In this document: one piece after another, positions 1 to 18,561 of the stretch
Layout of the letters: every line of letters starts with the position of its first letter
Position numbering within the stretch: position 1 is the first letter of the stretch
Origin: Hibiscus mutabilis
Lineage: Eukaryota > Streptophyta > Magnoliopsida > Malvales > Malvaceae
Assembly: GCA_019671005.1 (NCBI GenBank)
Contig: CM033714.1
Span: 81,893,909-81,957,908, forward strand
DNA: 64,000 nt
Reading direction: 5' to 3'
The notes under the pieces: generated by a model
What the model was told of the DNA's origin: nothing
Databases searched by the model: none
Seen by the model: only the letters and a program-made list of their open reading frames with translations
Made by a program: the position numbers and the translations under genes

Positions 1-1386
1 TACCATCTGCTATAAAGTGGCTCAGGGGTACTGCCCAGAGGGATCAATTTGTTCGATTTCAGGTAATGCTTGAGATTATATGCTCGCCGTTGCCAATATT
101 TTCCTGTCTTTTGTATAGAGTACTTTAGATGGAGTTCATAGCTATGGTACTTTACAGTACTTTATGGATTTTAACTTTTTTTTAGTTGTTGAAAGTGTAG
201 CTCGTACAACCTCAGAGGTTTTTAAAACACGTAGGCCTATGAATGAATCGAGTCATTGAGCGACCCATGTTCCTCCAAAACATTAGTTTTTTTTTAATCG
301 AATTGAGTAAAGCATGGATAAGCTCCCTATATTTGATATTTCTTTTGACAAATTTGCGGCCTGAGTTTGCCAATATATACTAGTAGCCTATTTTCTTGGG
401 AACAGCTGGGGTAGATTTCAGATGTGTGTTCGACACATATATTTTAGAAGTTTCTTTCATATAGTCATACTCCATTCATACTCGTTTTATCGGGTCTTAT
501 TGGAGAAGTACAGAGCTCGTGGTTCAGATGTAACTTCTTCGTTAATGTTTATGACACTCCCTTCTTTTTTGTTTCTCCTGGGGTTTGTGATTCCCTTTTT
601 CTTATTGATTAGGTCCTTGTCACTGGTTCCTTGCATCTTGTCGGCGATGCCTTGAGATTAATCAAGAAATGAGTCCGAATCTCCCCATGCGCTTGTTGTT
701 CTTCCTACATCGTTCAGACATCATCGGTTCATTTCTTCACTGAGCGAAGCAACTTCTCCACGGTCCTCAACTGCCTGCTAATGGCTTCCGAGCAGTTGGT
801 TTTCCGAGGGTTGCTGGTAAACACTTTCGTTTGTGATTTCCCAAATCTACATAACTTTGATGAGCAAATGAATAATTGTTTCTGAAACATGTTGAGACAA
901 AACCAAAAAAAACATTGCAATTCATTTAGATAGACAAATTGACAATTATATGTTCATTACTTTTAACCCAAAGCATTATTTTGGTGATGCTGCAAGCTAA
1001 TGAACTAAACCCAATAGTTTTGTGCTTTTGTGCCTTCTTTTATCCCCCAAGTAGGATTGCAGATGTCGAGATTCGAATACCAAATTTGTATGATGATACA
1101 ATACCTAATGGTAGAGCAAGTATAAGGCTCACTATTCTGCCTCCCTACTCGTATAATAGGTGTCCGCGGGTCGGGCCTCGTATACGTACAGTACCGTACA
1201 TATTCCCTCAACCTCAATCTGATTTTAGATGTAAAGCTCATATTTTGGTTAGTATTCGATAAATATCCATTTTCGTTCATATTAGAGACATCAATGATGG
1301 TGCCTCGAGGAAGGCTTGTAGCTGAAGTTGTCATGCCAAAGCTTTTCTGCTTGGTATTTGATAAATATCCTTTAAAATATCTTGAA
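1..1386. other. No supported gene; repeat-derived DNA
   Basis: I see no complete gene here. The first 61 bases could be the end of an exon followed by a GT donor, but none of the three frames gives a protein I recognise. From about 1040 to 1260 the minus-strand translation is a repeat-like stretch rich in Arg, Tyr and Pro, of the kind seen in decayed LTR retrotransposons. It lies directly downstream of the broken Rab copy and reads through into it in one open frame, which suggests insertion or rearrangement. Confidence 0.4.
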
Positions 1387-1676
1387 ATGCTTTCTCGATA
1401 TTGAAAGCTGAGTGCCGATGTCTCTAGGAAGATGGGCTTTTTGTGGTCACCCTTTCGGCATCTTCCTTCGACCAGCATGATTACGACGATGTTCACACCC
1501 ACATGGTCTTGCAGTTCTTTGAGCCACTGCAGGGTGTCGTTGAAGCTTTGTCTTTTGGTTATGTCGTAAACGAGAAGCTCCCCGACCGTGCCTCTATAGT
1601 TGGCCATTGCAGATTGTTCAGTATCGGCCAGCCGTGTCCCATATTTGTGCTTTAAGTGTCTTCCCTTCTACCAGAA
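1387..1676 (-). pseudogene. RabA (Rab11-type) small GTPase fragment, broken
   Basis: On the minus strand the translation carries Rab hallmarks in order: the KAQIWDTAG switch II region near 1650-1620, then YRGTVGELLVYDITKRQSF, then the WLKEL-DH-NIVVIML stretch, and finally an ETSAL motif near 1400. Functional Rabs need an uninterrupted DTAGQERYR; here DTAG is followed by a stop (about 1614) and the frame shifts. The NKxD guanine-specificity motif is replaced by unrelated residues. The N-terminal P-loop exon and the C-terminal prenylation Cys are missing, and the 3' side continues into repeat sequence. It is therefore a truncated, non-functional copy of a RabA/Rab11 trafficking GTPase gene. The subfamily call is approximate. 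Confidence 0.8.
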
Positions 1677-3059
1677 CAAGTAATGCAAAAAACCAACTTG
1701 GGTTTAAATTACGGTCGTTGAAACATTTATTGTTGTGGATGCAACGAAGTTAAAAGTAATATTTTTTTGAAAATTAAATTGCAAGTAAAATAATTAAAGT
1801 TATTAAATGAATAAGTGATTAATTTATTTCTTATTTTTAAGAAGATAAGTGTAATAAAATTTCAAAGATATTTTTAATGATTTAATGATTTTGGATTTTG
1901 ATGCTTATTTATATATGTTATCATAATTCTTTATTTTTTTAAAAAAATATTTATATCCAACAGTATATTAAAACATATTCGAAAATAAGTATGAAAATAC
2001 AATCTTATAAATATTACATGCATATAACTTAAATAAATATGCATTTTCACATTAGATATTTACCTCTAATCCAAATGTTGCATGTTATATAGACGTTAAA
2101 TTTAATAAATTTATTTTGTATTTTAATTCGATCATTTTCAGTCTATATATTTTTTAATGTAAAATTTCGATTCTGATTGAATTAGTATCCGTTAAATTTG
2201 AATAAGTTAAATTCAGTAATTATTACGTGCAAATTATAAATTTTGCTCCAATTCTTCAATATAATCATTTTTAATCCTATAATTTAATGGTATTATTCTT
2301 AATACCATTTCAGGTCGGAACTAAAAATTTAAATTTAAAAAAAAAGTAAAAAATATTAAAATTAATCAAATCATAATAAATACCGATGACGAAATTTGAG
2401 ACGTATTGGGATAAAGCCTGCAAAAATCGCCTTCAACGCCATTTGACTTAGTTTTGTGAGTTAAGATGTCATTGTTATTCATATTTTAATTGGCAGGCTT
2501 ATTTATGAATTGATAAAATACAGCCTAAGTCATTCAACTTTTTTGAAAGATCATTCAATTATTAGTTTGATTTTAAATAGATTTTTTTAATTAAAAAATT
2601 ATTACAAATATATCATTAGTCGTTAAAATAAATAAAAAATAATGACATGACCTGGTATAATAACATATTAATAAATTTAACTCTTAATATTTAAAAATTC
2701 TATCAATTTACTCATTATTTTTCTATTAGAAATATTATATTATTTTTCTATTACAGTTATATAAATGTTGCTTTTACGAGTAACTTATTGTTGCTTTATG
2801 GTATAATGCAGTTATTCAACTGACTCGCTTAGTTTGATAGTATCGCAAAAAATGATTAAATGAGTTAAATTATTGAACTGTTTTGAATTATAACCAATTT
2901 GATCTAGTGTATAAGTGTTAGAGACTAAAATTGTTATTATATTAGATCCTATTAGACGTATGTTTTAATTTTAATTGTAGAATGACATGTTTGTAACAAG
3001 TTTTTAATTGAATGATTAAATTTGTAACTATTTTAATAATTAAGTGACTCGTAATGTAT

Positions 3060-3237
3060 TTTATTCTTTATGAATTGACTTTTTAATTATTCTAAACAAT
3101 TTCGTATGGCAAACAAACATAATAACTAACGAAAAATACCCTTTCCATTCTTAAAAATATATAAAAATAAAGAACAACTCCGTTGATTATGTCTAATTTC
3201 GTGTAGATTATATCCAAATGACATATTATGCAAAGAG
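3060..3237 (+). repeat. Copy A of a duplicated upstream segment
   Basis: This segment matches 4680-4862 closely along its length, sharing for example TTTTTAATTATTCTAAA, AAAAATATATAAAAAT and GACATA..TTATGCAAAGA. Copy A is interrupted at about 3237 by roughly 680 bases absent from copy B, and the similarity resumes at about 3918 (TTAGTTTTGA..AATTCTTTATA..GATTATTA). Confidence 0.75.
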
Positions 3238-3917
3238 AGAGTATTTTTTTAATAATCAGTTGAATTTATTAGAAAATAAAATAGACATTAGGTAACTATA
3301 TATGGAGAGGAAATTGCGCATATTTAGTAACAACGCGGATAAAAAATATTTCAAACAAAATAAAAAATAAGATAAATTAAAAAAATAAAAACAAAAAATA
3401 AAATATCGAACCAATAAAATATGTTCAGTAAGCTGCAACGACAAGGAGAAGATGAAATACTGAAAAAAATAGGAAAAAAAATTGTTTCTATCCATCTACA
3501 TGCTTGAGGATCGAATTAGGAGTGATGAGCGAAACCAACAATTTTGTAGGCTGCTTCACAAAACAGATCTAACTGCATCGACAAGCAAACCACAAAAGGG
3601 GATCAAACTACTAAAAAATCATCGACAATCGCACATTAGAGCTGAGCGTTGTAGAAAATCATTCACAAACGCAAATTTGTCACAAAGGTAGCCGAAAACG
3701 TGCTATAAAACAAAAGTGTGTCACAAAACAGAGAAAAACGTGTCACAATGGCAAATAAAAACTAAAAGAAAACTTAAATATAAAAGAAAATAAAAACGTA
3801 ATATAAAAATTAAGAAAAAGGAATACCAGCAGTAGACAACTAATACTAAAATTAATGTCGTCCTCGTTTAATAAAAATAAAAAATAAAAGAAAAAGAGAT
3901 AAAATGAGAAAAAATGA
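3238..3917. mobile_element. Insertion of about 680 bp within copy A, type unknown
   Basis: The insertion is defined by comparing the two duplicate segments: copy B runs straight through the point where copy A is split. Short imperfect duplications flank it (GCAAAGAGA before, GTAAAGATA after, 7 of 9 matching), as a target-site duplication would. The interior is A-rich with no recognisable protein. Confidence 0.45.
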
Positions 3918-4246
3918 GTAAAGATAGAATTATTAGTTTTGAAAATTCTTTATATATGATTATTACCATTTCTTTACATGATTATTACCATCTCTTTTAA
4001 AGCCAAATAACATATATGATTATTAGGGTTTCCAAAAGAAGTGTAAAATTCAAAAAAATTATCTAATGTAAGATGATCTTAGTTCTCTGTATATGAGGTA
4101 AGGTCTTCTTACGATAAACTTTTAAATTTTATATGTTTTTGGATCTGTATTAACAATAGAAAATTATAAATTTTTTATAGAAAAAAAATAAAAAAATAAT
4201 CTCATCCATCCATGTACTGTTATCCAACTATTTAAAAAACTATAAA

Positions 4247-4609
4247 GGCTTAAATGAAAAATCATTCCTTAAATTGTGCTTTTTTTCTATTTTTAATCCT
4301 TAAACTATTTTTTGTCAAAACGAGTACTTAAACAATTGTTTTTTGTCACTTTAAGGGCAATAGTTATTTAAGTAAAAATTATTTTGGTCAATAGGATGTT
4401 GACACATCACAAAGATTTTTTTATCAAAAGATAGTTTAGGGACTAAAAGCAAAAAATGACATAGTTTAAGTATTTATTTTGATCAGAAAATAGTTCAGGT
4501 ATTTAAATGACTAGAAATATCATTCTAAATATTTATTTTGACCAAAAAATGGTATATAGACTAAAAACAAAAAAAGACATAGTTTAAGACCTGATTTTTC
4601 ATTTAAACC
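4247..4609. mobile_element. Short TIR element (MITE, Mutator-like size of target duplication)
   Basis: The left end GGCTTAAATGAAAAATCA is mirrored by the right end TGATTTTTCATTTAAACC, and the similarity of the arms continues inward for about 100 bases. The flanks AACTATAAA (4238-4246) and AAGTATAAA (4610-4618) match at 8 of 9 positions, a 9-bp target duplication typical of Mutator-like elements. There is no coding capacity. A distantly similar fold-back lies at about 52874-53212. Confidence 0.75.
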
Positions 4610-4679
4610 AAGTATAAAACTAAATGAGTTTTACCTATTTCCTAATGTGTGTATATATATATATACACGTCAAACTCAT

Positions 4680-4930
4680 TTCTTTATTTATAAATTAACA
4701 TTTTAATTATTCTAAATAATTTCGTATTGAAAACAGGCATAATAATTAATGAAAAATATCACTTCGATTTCTAAAAATATATAAAAATTAAGAACGACAC
4801 CGTTGATGATTTCTAATTTCGTGATAGATTAAAGCCAAATGACATACTATTATGCAAAGATGGATTGTTTCTTAGTTTTGACATTTGAAAAGTTCTTTAT
4901 ACGATTATTATTATATCATATCTTTAAAGA
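4680..4930 (+). repeat. Copy B of the duplicated upstream segment
   Basis: This is the uninterrupted partner of 3060-3237 plus 3918-4030. Just upstream (about 4650-4680), TATATACACGTCAAACTCAT also recurs at about 6070-6091 immediately before the first subtilase start codon. The duplications therefore appear to involve the subtilase promoter region. Confidence 0.7.
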
Positions 4931-5244
4931 TATATATATGGATGATCATTTCGTGCACCGGTAGTATACGAGACTCAAAGATTTAAGAGTAACGTGTAAT
5001 TTATTAAAATTACACTCTTAATTAAAAAAATTAAACGTATGTTAACTTGTTGTGTACATATAAATTTTTAAATACAAAAATTAGTTTAACGGAATTTAAA
5101 ATCGATAAAATAAAATATTATTTTATTTTTTCATGTGCTTTTATTACTAGTTTAGAAGTAATTTTTTTATTTTTCCTTACAAGTATTTAATTTAACACAT
5201 TTTAATGGTAGTGAGTTTTTTTAACCTACACTCTAAACCATTAA

Positions 5245-5955
5245 GATTAAGGTTTGGTAAACAGTTTTTTGAGCCAAAATTAAATGTTTGAAGTATTTTG
5301 AGAGGTTTGACCAGTCAAATCCACTAATTTAGATGTTTGGTAAATAGCAGATTGTAATAGTGAATTTAGGTGAAACCTCTCATTTTTAAAAAAGCTCCTT
5401 TTAGTAGCTTTTTGAGTTAGAGGTTTGAATAAAATACTTGTAAAGACTATTTTGTCCTTGATAATTATAATTTTTTCTTCTAAACAACGTAAATTTGAAC
5501 AACTAATGAAATTTAAAAACAATTTCTTAAATAAGAAATTATTATTTTTTGACCGGCAAGTAAGTATGATTTTATTGAAAAAAGAAATTAATATATAAAT
5601 TAATATATACATTTAAATTAAATAATTATTGAAATTGTACTAAAAAGAAAATTTTACAAATAAAAAATAATATATGCATTTTTCTTATATGTTTAATAAT
5701 GATATTAAAAAAATTAATTTTTATAATCCAATTAATATTAATAAAAACAAAATATTAATAACTAATAAATTATTCAAACAAGTATCGAATATAATCACGT
5801 CCTTATATTTCATTTTGCTTGTTCAAACAATCAAATAACTATCAGCTATCAGTTAATTTTACCAAACACTTATATACAATCAGCTATGCAATTCGCTAGT
5901 CAAATTAGCTAATACTATTAACTATCAGCTATCTGCTAATTGTCAAACATGGCCT
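5245..5955 (-). mobile_element. hAT-like non-autonomous element, copy 1
   Basis: The ends resemble the common plant hAT-MITE terminus (TTTGGTAAACAG on the left; GACAATTAGC-type end with CATGGCC on the right). The same sequence recurs in the opposite orientation at about 46405-47105 and, as a partial copy, at 51058-51550. No transposase is visible. Confidence 0.55.
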
Positions 5956-6068
5956 AAATCTTTTTTTAAATAAATTAATATTAAATCTTAAAACTAAGTA
6001 AGACATATAATAACGTTAAAAATATTTATGAAAAAATGATTTATTTACGGTGCATGAAATAATTTTCT

Positions 6069-6077
6069 TATATATAC
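6069..6077 (+). promoter_or_regulatory. Probable TATA box of the first subtilase gene
   Basis: TTATATATAC lies about 45 bases before the ATG at 6118, followed by a short leader. It is shared with an upstream duplicate near 4650. Placement is by position and composition only. Confidence 0.4.
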
Positions 6078-6117
6078 ACGTCAAACTCATACTTTAGCAA
6101 GGAAGCAACCGTTCTCA

Positions 6118-10981
<4,864 letters not shown>

Positions 10982-12522
10982 ATCTTGAATTATTGTCGTG
11001 TGAATTTATCATACACATAAATTTGAACGTTTGGGTTTGGATTTGGATTTCATTCCTTAAATTATGAGAATGATATATTATACATTAGTTCTTAGGTTCA
11101 ACTCCCATCATATGTGCACATTATTTAGGTTTATTTTCTTTGTTTCCCATCCGGTTCTCCAAGGCTTTGTCGTGACAAATTCGAACCGACACGCGTCGCA
11201 CACTTAGTAATCCGGACTGACCCTCAAACTCGAGATTTACTTAAACGATACCAAGCTTATTACCACTTGAACTAAACTCGTTGGTTATTTAGGTTTATTT
11301 TAATTTAGGTTCACTATATTCTAGTTATTAGATGCATTTTAATAATTGAAAACCCATATTACTATCGAAAAAATAGGGTTATTATATTATACACCATCGA
11401 TGAATAAAACTATTTTACAAATGAGTTATTTTAGGGTGTATAAATTTAGTTTAGAGTTACATGTTTAGGATATAAGGTTTAGAGTTTAAGATTTAGGGTT
11501 TATGGTATAGAGGTTAAGATCTATAATTTAGAATTCAGGGTTAGAGAGGTAGATTTTAGATTTTAAAGATTGTGTATTTTTTTACTGTATCAAATAATAA
11601 CGAGAAAAATATTAAAATTATTTAATATGACATAATGTGTAAACTTTGAGAGTTGTGTTTTAGAATCAAAACCAAGTTGACAAGATATGGACTGGAAAAG
11701 ATAAGATCGGAAACATAAGTAATTATTTTGTAATTTTTCATAATTAAAGGACTATAAAAGACATAGTATTAATTGGATGATTACAAGTGAAAGATACCCG
11801 AATTTCAAAAGTCTAAAGTCAATAAGTCACTGCCTAGCGATGGTACCACAATTTATTGATGAGAAGAGAAAATGAAGAAGTGTAGGTCCATGCTTACAAG
11901 TTACAACTTACAAATGACGCCAATTGGTACCGCAAATTATTGATCATATTCGATATCTTTAAGGAATTGGTTGTTGTGCTTAATATATTCATATCCACAA
12001 AAACTAAATTTCATTTAATAGAACCCAACGAGTGTTCGGGTAAAAAAACAAATATATTCATCTTAAAAATTTAAATTTAAACAATTTTATTTAAAAGTGT
12101 ATAACTTAGCAAAGGGTTAAAAAAAGTTTGAACAAATATTATCTTATAATAGCCTTAAAACTATTAGAATAAAAAATTGCTCATTAAATAATGTTACCAA
12201 TTGATTGAGTTTTCTTTTTTGTTATTTTATGTCTACGTTCAGGATTTATGATTGTCATTCTCAATAATATTTTTTTTAAAGTTTAAACTTGAATTCTATC
12301 ATTGGTAGTTCAACGTGTCTTATCACTATACTCAACACTTGTTGATACCATACTGTTAAAAGGACTTTTGAAAGTTGACGATGAATGCACTTATTCATAT
12401 TAAATACAAAAATCTCGAAAAATCGAGAGAGCAACAAAAAGAAATACAAAGTTTAAAATTTAAATATCTAAATTTAATATTTAAATATAAAATAATATAA
12501 TTTACTTCAAGGTTAAACCGAG
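10982..12522. other. Intergenic region between the two subtilases
   Basis: No gene is supported. A stretch at about 11440-11560 holds degenerate TTTAGGGTTT-like words that also occur near 23760, 27780 and 51970. The rest is AT-rich DNA with no recognisable element. Confidence 0.5.
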
Positions 12523-12530
12523 TATAAAAA
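12523..12530 (+). promoter_or_regulatory. Probable TATA box of the second subtilase gene
   Basis: TATAAAAA lies 132 bases before the ATG at 12655. It is the best TATA match upstream of this gene, although a weaker ATTTATAG lies closer (about 12603). Confidence 0.35.
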
Positions 12531-12654
12531 GTTTGATCTATTCAGTGTCTGATATGATCTTTTAGCATTGACGAAGACTAAGACTTAAAAATATTTCCCC
12601 ACATTTATAGCAATTGGAAAAGCTTTTCCCATTCCATGTGAGGGCATTGTAGCA

Positions 12655-16298
<3,644 letters not shown>

Positions 16299-16715
16299 TT
16301 ATTATAGCATTTATTGCAGCCTGAAATCCGAACTGAGGACGGACTTTGATAATCCGACGGCATCGAGTGGAAAGATCGTCGTTTAACGAATAAAAATTTA
16401 AAAACCAAATCGACGGGATTATTTGTCTGTCACCCTTAAAATGTTTGTAAAATGGAATCCTAAGTCCTTCTTGGCTTGTATGTTGTTGATTTTATTAAAG
16501 GTATTACAATGAACAATACGTGTTCATATGAACAAGTGTCTCAGTGAAAAAGTAGATAATGTTTATCTTAGAAAATACATGTTCAAATCGTTTTATTTAC
16601 AAGGTATATGCACATTGTAAAAAAATTAAAAAATTACATGAACAATAACTACGTTATAATCCCCTTTTGTACTATTAAAAAAAACTTGTATTCATATAAA
16701 TATAATTAGCTAGTT

Positions 16716-16718
<3 letters not shown>

Positions 16719-16772
<54 letters not shown>
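16719..16772. repeat. (AT)n microsatellite
   Basis: An uninterrupted AT dinucleotide run of about 50 bases lies between the second subtilase and the Mutator-like element. It is expected to be length-polymorphic. Confidence 0.95.
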
Positions 16773-16778
<6 letters not shown>

Positions 16779-16894
16779 TTTGTTTAATTGATATAATGCA
16801 CAAATAAATTATAATTACAATCAATACGATTCATATAACTACGATCAAAATTAGTTATTATAGAAAACGAAGGATCATAATTATATTAATTTTA

Positions 16895-17999
16895 GGGTAA
16901 AGTACACCAATGGTCACCGAGCTTTTAGGACGCATTCATTTTGGTCACTAAATTTTTAAAATTTTTATTTGAGTCACCTAAATTTTAGTCCCCTTCATAT
17001 TAATCTCACCCGTTAACTTCCGTTAAAAATATTGACGTGACATGTTATTTTTTTCTTCAACCTCTTCTTTTTTCTTCTTTCCCTATTTTTTCTTGCTCTA
17101 TTAACATCCCACGGTTCTAATAAAACATTATCAATTAACAAACTAAAAATTTCTGATTAACAAGCTAAAAATTTCTACCTCTTTACCGAAACTGAAATAT
17201 GATGATGAAGTAGTCAGTCTTTCTGTTTTAATAGGAACATATTACCTTTATCCTTATTTCGTTAATTAGCCCTCTGGTCCTGCCCTCGAAGAGTGAACTT
17301 TGTACCTTACATGGATCGTGGTTATATTTTGTGGCTAGGTTTAAATGGATTTTCAGAGTTTGTTGCCTTATGGACTTCGGTATTTTTTCTTCACATTCTG
17401 CATATTTGAAAACATCATTCTCTGTCGGTATGTATTGAATATTGATTTATTTTTTTAGATGGATGAGGTGCTTGCTTCTGTTGCTGAAAACGATAAAGAA
17501 TTTTGCCGTGATTTATGTTGTAGACATAACAAAAGTGTCCGATTTTAACACAATGTATGAGCTGTACGATCCATCGAATGTCAATCTATCATGTTCTTTT
17601 TCAAAAACAAGCACACGTTATGATTAATTTCGGCACTGATAATAGCAACAAGATCAACTGAGCTCTCAAGGAAAAACAGGAGTTCATAGACATCATTGAG
17701 ACTGTATATCGTGGGGCAAGGAAAGGTCGTGGTCTGGTAATTGCTCTAAAGAATTACTCTACAAAGTACCGCTACTGAATATTCTTGCAACGGTGGGGTG
17801 TTAATAGAGTAAGAAAAAACAGGAAGAGAGAAGAAAGAGGTTGAAGATAACGTGTCATGTTAGTATTTTTAACGGAAGTTAATTGGAGGGACTAAAATAA
17901 AAGCGGACTAAAAATTGGCAACTCCAATAAAAATTTTAAAAGTCGGTAACCAAAATAAACGCGTCCTAAACATTCGGAGACCACTGGTATACTTTACCC
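16895..17999. mobile_element. Pack-MULE-type element carrying a DIM1/YLS8 fragment
   Basis: The terminal inverted repeats are about 200 bases long: the left begins GGGTAAAGTACACCAATGG and the right ends as its near mirror CCACTGGTATACTTTACCC. The flanks TTAATTTTA (16886-16894) and TTACTTTTA (18000-18008) match at 8 of 9 positions, the 9-bp target duplication expected of Mutator-like elements. No transposase is present; the centre holds a host gene fragment (17460-17778). This architecture is that of a Pack-MULE, a non-autonomous element that has captured cellular exons. Confidence 0.88.
17460..17778 (+). pseudogene. Captured fragment of DIM1/YLS8 (U5 snRNP 15-kDa, thioredoxin-like)
   Basis: The translation in shifting frames follows the C-terminal two-thirds of the very conserved spliceosomal protein DIM1/YLS8: MDEVLASVAE, then IKNFAVIYVVDIT, DFNTMYELYDPS, FIDIIETVYRGARKGRGL and STKYRY followed by a stop. 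It cannot be functional. There is an extra A after SVAE, a frameshift around 17585-17615, and a TGA where a tryptophan codon belongs (about 17660). The sequence just before the ATGGATGAG ends in a pyrimidine-rich tract and AG, like the 3' end of an intron. The capture therefore seems to be of genomic DNA and not a retrocopy. The N-terminal exon is absent. Confidence 0.88.
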
Positions 18000-18237
18000 T
18001 TACTTTTACCAATAAAATATATTTTTTTATCGAATAATTGCATATTTTTTAATTTATAAAGGAAAGAACAAAGTGTTTTTAATATAATTAATTATGATCC
18101 AAACCGAATTCAATAAAATTGAATTAAAATCAGGGCGAGAATTTATTTTCTTGAATTTTCTTTTCTCCATTGTTAGTATCATTTAAAACTATAATTTAAA
18201 GTAATATTAATTTTACTTTACAAGGAAAAATCAATAA

Positions 18238-18309
18238 GGGCATTTGGTCTAGTGGTATGATTCTCGCTTAGGGTGCGAGAGGTCCCGAGTTCAATTCTCG
18301 GAATGCCCC
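18238..18309 (+). tRNA. tRNA-Pro (anticodon AGG)
   Basis: The 72 bases fold as a cloverleaf. The acceptor stem GGGCATT pairs with AATGCCC, the D arm carries AGTGGTATGA, and the anticodon stem CTCGC/GCGAG holds loop TTAGGGT with anticodon AGG. The T arm is CCGAG-TTCAATT-CTCGG. The T-rich run downstream (TTTT within about 20 bases) can act as the Pol III terminator. It lies just beyond the 3' end of the convergent RopGEF gene. Confidence 0.95.
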
Positions 18310-18561
18310 CACAATTGATTTTATTCTTTTTAATAGAGAAACTGCTTCATATTTAACTACAAGAATGTGTTAAACAAAACCAACTCCTACAGATCAGTAT
18401 TTTATTACAACAAAGAAGTTTTGTGTTATCAACTATTCTATTTATCATTTCCTTATTCTTTTCATCTTCGAAATATCTAAAGATTAAAGTGATGGTATAT
18501 CACGGAGGATTTCGTAGCATTCCCGTCCCATTCTTGTGTGCGATGATTGTTTCGATGTAGT

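Larger units (their letters stand above)
1680..6060. other. Gene-free repeat-rich region upstream of the subtilase pair
   Basis: No coding region is supported. The stretch holds decayed inverted-repeat elements (about 2500-3060), a duplicated segment (3060-4030 and 4680-4930) and two transposon-like elements listed separately. The open frames in it have no recognisable protein and very biased, AT-driven composition. Confidence 0.6.

Noticed and set aside
1..61. Possible end of an exon followed by a GT donor at the window start
   Set aside because: None of the three frames gives a protein I recognise, and there is no upstream context.
729..920. Minus-strand 63-residue frame near the Rab remnant, considered as its C-terminal exon
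   Set aside because: It has no Rab C-terminal features (no SKK-type helix end or prenylated Cys) and no splice context.
5280..5612. 110-residue minus-strand frame
   Set aside because: It lies inside the hAT-like repeat, has low-complexity composition and matches no family.
11440..11560. Interstitial telomere repeat
   Set aside because: The TTTAGGG words are too imperfect and irregular, and the same layout occurs at other bounded sites.
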